Of a stretch of DNA of 64,000 nucleotides, positions 7,730 to 15,453 are shown piece by piece (position 1 is the stretch's first letter; each line of letters opens with the position of its first letter). Origin of the DNA: Magnetospirillum sp. XM-1 (GTDB taxonomy: Bacteria; Pseudomonadota; Alphaproteobacteria; Rhodospirillales; Magnetospirillaceae); NCBI RefSeq assembly GCF_001511835.1, contig NZ_LN997848.1, positions 1,612,001 to 1,676,000 on the forward strand. The letters run 5' to 3'. The notes below the pieces were generated by a model. That model worked only from the letters and a program-made list of their open reading frames with translations, was not told the origin of the DNA and did no database searches. The position numbers and the translations under genes are program-made.

Positions 7730-8503
7730 ATGAGTTCACCTGACGCCATGGGCAAGCTCGGCCATCTCAGCGGGGGCGGCGTAGGTGCGTCGAAAGTCAA
7801 ATCTGCAGGCACTGCCGCTGTAAAGCTGGCCACCCCGACTTCCAAACTTTCCGGGATGAGTTCGGGGGCTGCCAAGGCTTCCTCCACCAGCATCGCTCTC
7901 GGCAAGATCAGCATCCCCTACACCCACCTTACTGGGGTCGGCTCCGGAACTATCAACGTGACCTCAGCCGGTATTGCGAACGGGACCAAGCTGGTTTCAT
8001 CCATATTTTCCGGAAAAGGGCTGAGCCTCGGCATCGGCTTGGGTCTCGGCGCTTGGGGTCCTGCATTGCTTGCGGGAACCGTATGCGTTGCTGGGTATGG
8101 GGCCTATCGGATGTATGCTGCCAACCCAAAGGGCAATCCCCGCTCTCGGACCAAGAGTGGTCAAGAGACCGCCACACTAGTCTCCCAGGTCGCGTCAATG
8201 GCTGATGCTGTTTTCGCCGCAGGATACGGAGCATTTAGAAAGCTGGTATCCTCACCTGATGACGAAGCGGCCCTTGCTGCGGAGCTTGCCGCCGAAATTG
8301 CAGCCGCCGAGAAGCTAATCGCCGAGGCCAACGAAGCTGAGAAGCGTGCATTAGCAGCTGGTGCCAATGCCAAGCAGGCCATCAAGTTAGCAGCCGCCGC
8401 CAAGCGGAGGGCAAAAGCTGCTTTGGACCTTCAGCATTCAACAGAATCCAAGCTGGCGGCTACTCGGGCGCGAAAGCGGAAGGAAGCTGCCGCCAACGTG
8501 TAG
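7730..8503 (+). CDS. Mms6-like magnetosome protein with a long Ala/Lys-rich C-terminal tail
   Basis: A 257-residue protein. Residues about 1-90 are low-complexity Gly/Ala/Ser/Thr. Residues about 97-130 hold GLSLGIGLGLGAWGPALL followed by AGYGAYRMY, which matches the Gly-Leu repeat and membrane segment of Mms6 (recalled as GLGLGLGLGAWGP). Mms6 anchors in the magnetosome membrane and shapes magnetite crystals. Known Mms6 ends in a short acidic tail. Here a tail of more than 100 residues, predicted helical and rich in Ala, Glu and Lys, follows and becomes strongly basic at the end (RARKRKEAAANV). The ATG at 7730 is chosen over an upstream TTG. An iron-binding or crystal role is inference. Confidence 0.75.
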   Translation: MSSPDAMGKLGHLSGGGVGASKVKSAGTAAVKLATPTSKLSGMSSGAAKASSTSIALGKISIPYTHLTGVGSGTINVTSAGIANGTKLVSSIFSGKGLSLGIGLGLGAWGPALLAGTVCVAGYGAYRMYAANPKGNPRSRTKSGQETATLVSQVASMADAVFAAGYGAFRKLVSSPDDEAALAAELAAEIAAAEKLIAEANEAEKRALAAGANAKQAIKLAAAAKRRAKAALDLQHSTESKLAATRARKRKEAAANV

Positions 8504-8764
8504 CCCATTTTCATGAAGCATTATTTTCAGAAATAAGAAAACTCACAGCCAGACCCCCCCCCGGTACTTAGCTGCGAGCGCCTCTTACTATTAGAGCAAA
8601 TCAGTATCCACAATAAATTTCTCTGGACAGATTTCGCCTCAGCTTGCGAGAATGAGGCGTGTTATGACATATGTGCATACCAGCCTATATCTCTCCGAAG
8701 GGGCTCGGGGTATCTTCAGCAGAACGGTTTGTCGCTCTGCGTCATTGTTTAGGGAGCTGTTAGC
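8504..8764. other. Intergenic region between the two Mms-type genes
   Basis: 261 bp without a gene. It includes a run of nine or more C residues near 8555, a likely slippage-prone tract, and AT-rich sequence near 8600-8630 that may hold a promoter for the MamD-like gene. No hairpin strong enough to call a terminator was seen. Confidence 0.4.
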
Positions 8765-9781
8765 ATGCTTGACCAAATGATCATGGCCAAGGTCGAGGGA
8801 ACCACCCAGGCAGCTCTCCTGTCGTCGATGACTGGAAATTCCTACACGGTCGGTCAAGTTACTGCGGCTGGAAATGGAATGGGACACTGGTTGTTCCTGA
8901 ACCCCGCAGGAGCTACCGCTGGAAAAGGGGCCGTCGCCCTCAAACTTGAAGGTGCCCGTCAGGTCGCACAGTTGTCGGGGATGGTGGGCAAGACCGTTAC
9001 CATCGGAAAAGCCCCCCTCGTTGCAGACGGCGTGAGCAAATGGCTTGTGCTGTGCCCCAAAGCCGGTATCGCGGCAAAGGGCGCTGCCGTTGCTGCGGGC
9101 GCTGCCGGTGCTGGTGGTCTGACTGCTGCCGCCACCCAGGGCGGCGGGAACGGCATGATCATGATGAAGCTCGAAGGCGCAAGACAGGCCGGGCAGGTCC
9201 AGATGATGACCGGCAAGACTTTCATGGTGGCGAAGACCACTGCCGCCGGGAATGGAGCCGCCAATTGGCTCTTCCTTCAGCCCGTTGGTGAAACCGCTGC
9301 CACCATGAAGGATCTGGTGGTCCTCAAGGTTCAACATGGTGCTGGGCAGATGCCGTGGCTGGTCGGCAAGACCTTCGCTATTGGCGAATCTCCGATGATG
9401 GCCGGTACGACGAGCAAGTTCCTGGTTCTCAATCCTGTGACTGGTGTCGCCGCCAAGGGCGCGGCCGGAACCGCAATCGCCGCCAAGGGTGCCATGCAGA
9501 CTGTGGCATTGCAGACCGCCGGTAAAACTGCTGTGGCGGGTTCGGTTGCCAAGGGTGCCGCTGCGGGCGCCGCCACCAAGGGTGCCGCTGCTGTCGGCAC
9601 TCTATGGACTGGTACCGGCATGAGCTTGGGCCTTGGCTTGGGACTCGGCGCGGCTGGTCCTGTCATCCTAGGTGGCGTCATCGCCGCAGCCGGCTACGGC
9701 ATTTACCGCTACCGCAAGGCCCGGACCACCTCGGCAGCATCCGAGGTTGATGACGCGATCTCGGACGCAGTGACGGCTTAG
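8765..9781 (+). CDS. MamD/Mms7-like magnetosome protein with four internal repeats and an Mms6-like C terminus
   Basis: A 338-residue protein. Four repeats of about 44 residues start near positions 7, 57, 136 and 183. Each runs from a K(V/L)E or KVQ start through (M/L)(T/V)GKT to a W/FL(V/F)L-P ending (for example HWLFLNPAG, KWLVLCPKAG, NWLFLQPVG, KFLVLNPVTG), and odd and even repeats resemble each other in alternation. This repeat is what I recall of MamD (Mms7), a magnetosome membrane protein affecting crystal size. The C terminus (about 275-320) carries GLGLGLGAAGPVILGG and a single membrane helix as in Mms6, then a short acidic tail (SEVDDAISDAVTA). It is thus a MamD-Mms6 composite. An AGGGAG ribosome site precedes the ATG. 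Confidence 0.82.
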   Translation: MLDQMIMAKVEGTTQAALLSSMTGNSYTVGQVTAAGNGMGHWLFLNPAGATAGKGAVALKLEGARQVAQLSGMVGKTVTIGKAPLVADGVSKWLVLCPKAGIAAKGAAVAAGAAGAGGLTAAATQGGGNGMIMMKLEGARQAGQVQMMTGKTFMVAKTTAAGNGAANWLFLQPVGETAATMKDLVVLKVQHGAGQMPWLVGKTFAIGESPMMAGTTSKFLVLNPVTGVAAKGAAGTAIAAKGAMQTVALQTAGKTAVAGSVAKGAAAGAATKGAAAVGTLWTGTGMSLGLGLGLGAAGPVILGGVIAAAGYGIYRYRKARTTSAASEVDDAISDAVTA

Positions 9782-9859
9782 GCAAGACGATATGCTTGCC
9801 CCTTACGTGTTCACACTTCGTGCGGTGTAAGCTCGGCATGGACAGGAGGGCGTTGGTCT

Positions 9860-10663
9860 GTGACTAATGTCCCTAAAAAAGGCCGAAAGCGGGCAGGTTT
9901 CTGTTCCAATGCATCAGGTGAAACACCCTGCGCTGCTGCGTGTTCAAGCATTGTCACGCCCCCATCGGAGCGTAATGACAACGACGTAGAGCGTGGAGAA
10001 CGAGGCACATTCATTGAAGAATGCCTCGCCCTCATGCCCAAGGTTGAAGCTGGTCTGAGTGCATTTCGATCATCAGCAATTGCCCATCCCGAAAGCCCCC
10101 CAAGTAGCATCATTCGTTTCATGGCCAATGGTGCAACTGCCCATACCCTGACGGATTTGGCATGTTTTGCGACGGCGTTTGAAGCGGCCCTACTTTATGG
10201 GGAAACGGAGGGATGGTCGGACAGTCTAACCGAAGTTTCCGAGAAGAGCTTCGCCATGCTGTCGCTTCATCTGGAGGTGGCTAAAGCCGGGGCGGCCTGG
10301 AACTCCGATTGGGACATTGATTTAGTCGCAGACCTGATGATCGCCGCCAGCCCGCTGGACCAAATTGTGGATAAGGTGGCGGATAACTCACCACACCAAT
10401 CGGGCATGAGCGTTGGCGTAGAAAGCTCCTCGGCCCATCTACCCCCCAGCCCACAGATGTCCCAGGTTCAGTATCACAAGCAAACCGCCACCCTTTGGGA
10501 TGGTCGGGAAAGTCTATTTCTCAAGCTTTGGAGCGTTTTGTCACGAACAACAGCGACATGGTCGAGTGTGAAAACGAGTAAGCCTACCAGCACGGTCAAA
10601 CGCCCTAAAAAAGCTAGGCGCTCGCGCGGCGAAGATGATCCGATCTTGGAAGCTCTTCGCTAA
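9860..10663 (+). CDS. Hypothetical cargo protein (267 aa)
   Basis: The GTG at 9860 has a good ACAGGAGGG site 9 bp upstream. The protein has a basic, Cys-containing N terminus, a helical middle (about 48-165, FIEECLALMPKVEAGLSAF onward), and a low-complexity then strongly basic C terminus (VKRPKKARRSRGEDD). The helical part faintly recalls a histidine phosphotransfer bundle (TAHTLTDLACF), but the signature is not convincing. No membrane segment is seen. It lies between the MamD-like gene and a small membrane protein, in the same direction, so it probably belongs to the cargo operon. Confidence 0.6.
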   Translation: MTNVPKKGRKRAGFCSNASGETPCAAACSSIVTPPSERNDNDVERGERGTFIEECLALMPKVEAGLSAFRSSAIAHPESPPSSIIRFMANGATAHTLTDLACFATAFEAALLYGETEGWSDSLTEVSEKSFAMLSLHLEVAKAGAAWNSDWDIDLVADLMIAASPLDQIVDKVADNSPHQSGMSVGVESSSAHLPPSPQMSQVQYHKQTATLWDGRESLFLKLWSVLSRTTATWSSVKTSKPTSTVKRPKKARRSRGEDDPILEALR

Positions 10664-10685
10664 ATCAGAGGGTTGGGAGGATATC

Positions 10686-10874
10686 ATGATCACAAGCACC
10701 ATGACTGGATCGAAAATCGCTGCCGCCAGTGCTCCTGGCTTGGGTAAGGTCGCCGTCCTGATCTTGAGCGCCAGCATGGGTGTCGGGGTCTTGATCGGCT
10801 TGTCACTGGCGACCGCTGCGGGCGGTTTCTATGTCTGCCGCAAGTTGTCCGGTGCGGCCGAACCCATCACATAA
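10686..10874 (+). CDS. Small Gly/Ala-rich membrane protein (62 aa), Mms-type
   Basis: The ATG at 10686 follows a GGGAGG site. The protein is a short polar N terminus, a hydrophobic Gly/Ala/Leu stretch of about 34 residues (KVAVLILSASMGVGVLIGLS and on) and a brief basic end (CRKLSGAAEP). Size and composition resemble small magnetosome membrane proteins and the C-terminal half of Mms6, but there is no diagnostic motif. It follows the preceding gene by 22 bp. Confidence 0.6.
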   Translation: MITSTMTGSKIAAASAPGLGKVAVLILSASMGVGVLIGLSLATAAGGFYVCRKLSGAAEPIT

Positions 10875-10898
10875 TGTCGCACACATTCCACATCTAGG

Positions 10899-11234
10899 AT
10901 GCAATGTCCCATGGATGAGGACGAATTGGCGTGGCTTGCATCAAAAATAGTGATTGCATGGTCTCGCCGGAATGGGATTTCCGGCGATAATCTCCTCGAT
11001 TTGAATGATGTCATCACGCAGTCGATGTGTAACATTCTCGACCCAAATCCCAAGAAAGTCGCTGCGGCTCGTGGCAGCACACCCAGTGAAATCAGATGCC
11101 GGGAGTCACTACCCTCCCTCGTCCATCTGTTCTTTTGCGATTCCTGCGGAAAGATTTTCCGCAACATGGCATCAGAACTTCACCACAAGCGGTTCTGTTC
11201 CTCTAGAGATGAGCAGCACCGTCAATTAGGATAA
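10899..11234 (+). CDS. Small protein with a C-terminal zinc-finger-like motif (111 aa)
   Basis: The C-terminal region reads FFCDSCGKIFRNMASELHHK and continues to RFC, so the ligand pattern is C-x2-C-x11-H with a second H next to it and a Cys four residues later. That suits a C2HC/C2H2-type zinc site and hence nucleic acid or protein binding. The N-terminal 70 residues are helical and unrecognised. The start could equally be the ATG at 10911 (MDEDELAW). The 3' end overlaps the convergent gene ending at 11226 by 9 bp, with no terminator between. Confidence 0.55.
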   Translation: MQCPMDEDELAWLASKIVIAWSRRNGISGDNLLDLNDVITQSMCNILDPNPKKVAAARGSTPSEIRCRESLPSLVHLFFCDSCGKIFRNMASELHHKRFCSSRDEQHRQLG

Positions 11235-11675
11235 GCGGATTTTCATCGGGTCAACTGCGCCAAGGCGCTTGGCCTCTACGTCGAAGGCTTGTTCCCAGAC
11301 AACACGAAGTCGGGACTTTTGCTTCCCAGCCATCGGACCGCTGTTCCAAACTTTGCCACTTGGCCCCAACAATGGACACTTGGGGTATGCGGCTTTCAAG
11401 GCAGCCTTCAGAGCGTTTGCTTGGGCCATAAGCCCCTCGTTCGCAGCCTTCTTCAACCCCAACTCACGCTGCGTGGTCTTAAGCTTCTCCTCAAGCTCAT
11501 GGATGCGTTTTTCAAGCTGATGAACTTGCTTGACTGTCGGTGGCTTCTGCTTCGGTTCGGGGGCAGATGGGAGGACGGAAGCACTGAGAGCATGTGCGAA
11601 GTCCTCAACCCTATCTCGAGCAACCTGAAGTTCGTGTCCCACGAAGTCCAGGGTGTCATCAATCAGATTGCTCAT
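11226..11675 (-). CDS. Coiled-coil protein at the end of the McaAB-like cluster (149 aa)
   Basis: The start MSNLIDDTLDFVGHELQVAR is chosen because an ACAGGAGG site lies just upstream; it is 20 bp after the stop of the VWA-PilZ gene. Residues about 50-95 form a heptad-rich coiled coil (VHQLEKRIHELEEKLKTTQR). The rest is basic and unrecognised. Being third in a tight operon with a coiled-coil membrane protein and a VWA protein, it may be a structural partner of them, which is inference. Confidence 0.65.
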   Translation of the reverse strand: MSNLIDDTLDFVGHELQVARDRVEDFAHALSASVLPSAPEPKQKPPTVKQVHQLEKRIHELEEKLKTTQRELGLKKAANEGLMAQANALKAALKAAYPKCPLLGPSGKVWNSGPMAGKQKSRLRVVWEQAFDVEAKRLGAVDPMKIRLS

Positions 11676-11695
11676 GGAAACCTCCTGTCCCTTGC

Positions 11696-13201
11696 TCAAG
11701 GCTTTGTGGCCGTCTGGTCGATCCGAGTGATGATTTCTACCCACCGCATCCAGTCGTCGAGATTGTTTTCAAACTCGATCAAAAGGGCAACGGAGCGACT
11801 ACCATCACGACGGATTTCCTGAGATTTCTTCACCCCCAGAACCACATCCATATTCGGGCAGATAATCTTGGTGACGGCCTTGACCTCGGCTCCATGAGTT
11901 TCGAATTTGACGCCGTGCATGGAAATATCGATTGCTGGCGTTTCCCGCTTCTCACCATCAGCACTAATCCATTGAATCTCCATGGCTCCGGAAGGCACAG
12001 CAACACGCAATGAGAACCGTCGCTCGACCTTGACAGCTTCGCTTTCCGCTATAAGAAGCTTCCGCCGCAATTTCTCCGCATCATCAAGGGCACCTTTGAC
12101 CTTGGCGTCAATGTATTGGGAGGCAAGGTCCACCGGAACGGCTGGTTCGGCCTTGGCAGCCGCTCGTCGCCGATAGACGATCAAAGCTCCAGTAACACCG
12201 CCCAACAACACAAGAACAATCCCCCATATGGGTGACTGACTGGTTTGCGTCTCCACAAGAGCTACGGGCTGGGGGGTAACTGGCTCAGCCGCCCTTATTT
12301 CGACGGGAGGAGATAGCGGCTTGGGGGCGGGTTGCTCCCTCGGCTGAACCTTCGTAGCGATCTCGGGAATCGTGGTAAGGGCTATGGCGGCTCGATGCTC
12401 GTGGTCGTCCGGTAGGGCTTCCTTGACGATAGCACTGGAATGCTGTTGCAAGGCCGTCATGGCCTTCTGCAATTGCTCAACGGGATTTTCCTGAGCAGCC
12501 ACCCGCATCGGCAGATATTGGGCACCTGCTGCCTTGGCCCAGGTCTTTAGATAATAGGAGGTTCCGGACAAATCCCAGATGATCAGCCGATCACCGATCA
12601 GTTTGGCGATGCCCGGCATCTGGCCTTCGATCAGATCGATATTGCGGGCGTGGTAAAGAGCGCCGAGTTTTTCAAACCGCTTCCGCTTCGAGACCCCGGC
12701 ATCCTTCATCTGCTGATACTGGCGGTTCAGGTCTTCATAGCGGGTGTCCGCTTGAACCTCCTTGCTGAGATAGCCCAGCTTGGCATCCCAAATTTCCGGC
12801 TCGCCATCGGATATGATGATCGCCAGTTTGGTGGAGGGTTTGGCAAAATTCAAAAGATATCGAAAGGGCATCTCCAGGTCGGTCGCCTTGCCAGCCATCT
12901 CGATTTCGTCGATCGCCTGGTTCAGGGCCTTGATGTCGGTGGCAGTATCGCGCTCCACGGCAAGATGGCGGTATAGGGCTTCAGCAAAGCCGACGACTTC
13001 GATTTTATAGGGATTGTCGAAGGTCTTCAGGAAGGTAAGCAGCCATGCCTTGGAGGCAAGTTTTGGATCGTGCTTTCCAACCGATCCCGATTGATCGAAC
13101 AAGATGATAATGTCCGGCTGCTCTTGGGCTGAAACAGGGCGAATAGGGCCAAGAACAACACTGGCAATCAGGGCGGCAGCCAGAATGATGCGAGCAAGCA
13201 T
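11696..13201 (-). CDS. VWA - transmembrane - PilZ protein, McaA-like (magnetosome positioning candidate)
   Basis: A 501-residue protein. A signal peptide (about 1-25, ending PVSA) leads to a periplasmic von Willebrand A domain (about 28-215). Its MIDAS metal site is visible as DQSGS (36-40), TDLEM (near 107) and SDGEP (near 131). A Pro-rich linker and one membrane helix (about 324-343, SPIWGIVLVLLGGVTGALIV) follow, then a cytoplasmic helix and a PilZ-type domain with RFSLR (395-399, RxxxR) and DISMHG (425-430, DxSxxG), the two c-di-GMP-binding motifs. VWA plus one helix plus a cytoplasmic part is the plan I recall for McaA, which with McaB spaces magnetosomes in AMB-1. It is 13 bp downstream of the coiled-coil gene. 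The domain call is firm; the McaA assignment is by architecture. Confidence 0.7.
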   Translation of the reverse strand: MLARIILAAALIASVVLGPIRPVSAQEQPDIIILFDQSGSVGKHDPKLASKAWLLTFLKTFDNPYKIEVVGFAEALYRHLAVERDTATDIKALNQAIDEIEMAGKATDLEMPFRYLLNFAKPSTKLAIIISDGEPEIWDAKLGYLSKEVQADTRYEDLNRQYQQMKDAGVSKRKRFEKLGALYHARNIDLIEGQMPGIAKLIGDRLIIWDLSGTSYYLKTWAKAAGAQYLPMRVAAQENPVEQLQKAMTALQQHSSAIVKEALPDDHEHRAAIALTTIPEIATKVQPREQPAPKPLSPPVEIRAAEPVTPQPVALVETQTSQSPIWGIVLVLLGGVTGALIVYRRRAAAKAEPAVPVDLASQYIDAKVKGALDDAEKLRRKLLIAESEAVKVERRFSLRVAVPSGAMEIQWISADGEKRETPAIDISMHGVKFETHGAEVKAVTKIICPNMDVVLGVKKSQEIRRDGSRSVALLIEFENNLDDWMRWVEIITRIDQTATKP

Positions 13202-13214
13202 GTCCGCCTCCCGT

Positions 13215-14066
13215 CTATTCTAGGTTGGACAGAATGGTCGAACGCTTCTCCGCAAGGAAGTCCTTGATCTCGGTCTCGGCCATGAGCTTCCGCTCCGAGG
13301 CGAAGGTCGAGAAATATTCATGGATGCTGTCAAATTCGGCTGTAACTTTCTCGATCAGCTGACGCCGCAAGTCAGTGACCTCGGTCTGATAGCTGCTCTC
13401 AAACCGTTCCTGAAGCCGCGATTTCTCGGACTCCGTCCACGCCATGATCTTGGACAGTGCCAGTTCCTTCTGTGCGGCGACGGCCTCTTCCATCTCGGCT
13501 ACTTTTTCCCGGCGGCGCTGGTCAATATCCCGATCCAACTCGGCCATCTCAGCCTCAATCTCACGCTGCCGAGCCAAGAGAGTGGTGATGCTCTCGTCGA
13601 GAGCGTCCTTTGTTCGGGTGAGGTCAGTGACATCAGAGGACAATTCAATCACATGCGTTCTCTTGCGGTCGGCCTCCTCCTGAAGGTCGGAGACTTGCTC
13701 TACCAGCTTCTGCTCAACCTCGCGAAGCTCTCTCACACGGGTTTCAGCCGCAACCTTTGTCGTGATTGCAGCATTGATTTCTGCTTGCTCGGCAGCCAGC
13801 TTCTCGGCTTTACGGGCATCCACTTCCTGCTCAAATTCATGGATAGAGGCGAGAAGCGTACCTTCTCTTGCGGCAAGCGCAGTCACCCGAAGCTGAAGCT
13901 CGGCCTTCTGCCGGGCCAGTTTCCCAGCGTCATCGATACCCTGAAAATTTATTGTGCGGCTATCTTTGGGGACTGGTTTTGTTTTGTTGCGATCAGCCAG
14001 TTTGGACACACCAACCATGACGGCCAAAAAACCACACGCTGACAGAGCGATAAGAAGTATCGGCAT
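13215..14066 (-). CDS. Membrane-anchored long coiled-coil protein, McaB-like candidate
   Basis: A 283-residue protein: one N-terminal membrane helix (MPILLIALSACGFLAVMVGV), a basic linker, then almost continuous coiled coil from about residue 40 to 235 and a charged C terminus. The ATG at 14066 is preferred over a GTG at 14099 because it has a GGGGGGG ribosome site 5 bp upstream. It is first in a three-gene minus-strand operon with the VWA-PilZ protein. McaB is described as a magnetosome-bound partner of McaA. The gene order and topology fit, but coiled coils cannot be assigned by sequence alone. Confidence 0.6.
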   Translation of the reverse strand: MPILLIALSACGFLAVMVGVSKLADRNKTKPVPKDSRTINFQGIDDAGKLARQKAELQLRVTALAAREGTLLASIHEFEQEVDARKAEKLAAEQAEINAAITTKVAAETRVRELREVEQKLVEQVSDLQEEADRKRTHVIELSSDVTDLTRTKDALDESITTLLARQREIEAEMAELDRDIDQRRREKVAEMEEAVAAQKELALSKIMAWTESEKSRLQERFESSYQTEVTDLRRQLIEKVTAEFDSIHEYFSTFASERKLMAETEIKDFLAEKRSTILSNLE

Positions 14067-14503
14067 AATCCCCCCCAAATGGCTAACGGCCATATCCACT
14101 CAGTTTAGCACATCCGGTATTACCGCCCATGCCAAAAGCCGATAGCCCCCAACAGGGTTGGTAAGTGACGACTTGTGGCACGCATCAGTCATCTGTGGCA
14201 TTCATCCCAATGGCCGCTTTCGAGCGCTACGCTCAGGCGATTGGATGACGAAGTTGGGCGCGAAGCGGACTTAGAGGCGGAATCCAGAACAGGTGATCTT
14301 TGGAACTGCTGCGGCGAGGTTAGAATTTATCGGAACTCATCATCCTCGCGCCTGAACACCAGCGCCCTTAAAGTTATGGAATAGCAAAACCATAACCAAG
14401 CGCGGATTTCTGCCATTTTCAAAGCCCGATATAGGGGAGACCTCGGCAAAAGGTGATGTGACACTACCCATAGGATGAAAACATAACATTATGGGTGTTC
14501 GTC
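14067..14503. other. Intergenic region between divergent genes (McaB-like and small recombinase)
   Basis: 437 bp that should hold both promoters. A 7-bp inverted pair ACCCATA/TATGGGT spans about 14465-14497, just upstream of the recombinase start, and could be an operator. Repeated TGTGGCA occurs near 14173 and 14200. A 69-codon frame at 14175-14384 has no family features and I do not call it. Confidence 0.45.
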
Positions 14504-15073
14504 ATGTCGCAAGCCAAAGTCCTGTCCGAAGCCGAGATGAAGCGCGTCCTGGCTGTGGTCGCCCAGCAAGGCGTACTTTCCACCCGTAATCGCCTTGCAG
14601 TGTTGCTTTCGCACTGGGCTGGCATGCGGGCCGGTGAAATCGCGGCCTTGAGAATTATGGACGTGGTTAATGAAGGCGGTGCTGTCCGTGATCGCGTCCA
14701 CCTCGCAGCCACCCAAACCAAGGGCAAGCGTGGGCGGACGGTGTTCATCAACACCAAGCTCCAGCGCGAGATCGCTCGCTATCTTGAACAACGTGAATGG
14801 ACCGACGAGCGCAAGCCGCTGATCCGCAGTCAAAAGGGTGGACACTTCACGCCGACTACTATGGTCATGCTGTTCCGCCGCATTTATGACGAGGCTGGTT
14901 TGACGGATGCGCGTTCACACAGTGGGCGTCGGTCGTATTTGACGACGCTGGCGAACAAGGGCGTATCCGTGTTCGTGCTTCAACAGCTTGCTGGACACCG
15001 GAGCATCCAAACCACCCAGCGTTACGTCACGGTCAACGAAGAGATGATGGTGAAGGCGGCTGAGTTGGCTTGA
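14504..15073 (+). CDS. Small tyrosine recombinase (catalytic domain only)
   Basis: A 189-residue protein beginning MSQAKVLSEAEMKRVL. It contains essentially only the catalytic fold, with all four classical elements: Arg in GMRAGEIAAL, His-x-x-Arg in SHSGRRSYL, His in LAGHRSIQ and the nucleophilic Tyr in TTQRYVTV. It lacks the N-terminal core-binding domain of Xer/phage integrases, as do several compact plasmid recombinases. A 17-bp palindrome lies 3 bp after its stop and a near-identical one lies 3.8 kb away, so these may be its target sites. It is distinct from the island integrase. Confidence 0.85.
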   Translation: MSQAKVLSEAEMKRVLAVVAQQGVLSTRNRLAVLLSHWAGMRAGEIAALRIMDVVNEGGAVRDRVHLAATQTKGKRGRTVFINTKLQREIARYLEQREWTDERKPLIRSQKGGHFTPTTMVMLFRRIYDEAGLTDARSHSGRRSYLTTLANKGVSVFVLQQLAGHRSIQTTQRYVTVNEEMMVKAAELA

Positions 15074-15075
15074 AA

Positions 15076-15092
15076 TGTCTGTTAAACAGACA
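15076..15092. repeat. Palindrome TGTCTGTTAAACAGACA
   Basis: A 17-bp palindrome (single central base) directly after the small recombinase gene. Its partner TGTCCGTTAAACGGACA at 18923-18939 differs by one base in each arm. Candidate recombination or regulatory site. Confidence 0.7.
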
Positions 15093-15120
15093 AAAGCGAG
15101 GCCCATACGGACCTCGCTTT
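15093..15120. terminator. Bidirectional intrinsic terminator
   Basis: AAAGCGAGG and CCTCGCTTT form a 9-bp stem around a 10-nt loop. It ends the recombinase gene (+) and faces the interrupted minus-strand gene that stops at 15124. Confidence 0.75.
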
Positions 15121-15123
15121 AAT

Positions 15124-15453
15124 TTAGTCTATGATGTTGGAAATACCCGCTCCCGGCGTCAAGCTTAGAAAGGATTTTTCCTTCCATTCCTTCAACTCCT
15201 TGTCGCTGAAGATTTCTTCCATGCTTTCACCCGCCATAAATCTATCGTGAGGCGTGATATCACCTCGCGACGCGGCTTTGTAAAACGGATGGTCCGCCAG
15301 ATTTCCGAACGGCAGATCGTACTTTAGTCGCAGTAGATTTAAGCGGCATCGAAGGTCATCAATCTCAGCGCGAGCATCCCCGTATGTATCTGGGAAATCA
15401 AGCTGGTATCGCCGAATTTAACGTTCGGCATCGTGTAATAGATCACTTAACAT
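15124..15453 (-). pseudogene. Small gene interrupted by an in-frame TAA at codon 12
   Basis: On the minus strand an ATG at 15453, 9 bp after a clear AAAGGAG ribosome site, starts MLSDLLHDAER. A TAA follows (15418-15420). The same frame then stays open for 97 codons to 15124, with protein-like sequence (IRRYQLDFPDTYGDARAEID, later FMAGESMEEIFSDKELKEWK). No good start lies after the TAA, so the simplest reading is a nonsense mutation in a 109-codon gene; recoding or a sequencing error cannot be excluded. The product family is unknown. It lies downstream of the RFC-like ATPase gene in the same direction. Confidence 0.6.

Noticed and set aside
9860..10663. Histidine phosphotransfer (HPt) domain in the 267-aa cargo protein
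   Set aside because: A TAHTL sequence is present, but the following Lys-Gly and small-residue pattern of HPt domains is missing, so the assignment is not supported.
14175..14384. A 69-codon frame in the recombinase upstream region
   Set aside because: No ribosome site and no protein-like pattern; it occupies the expected divergent promoter region.
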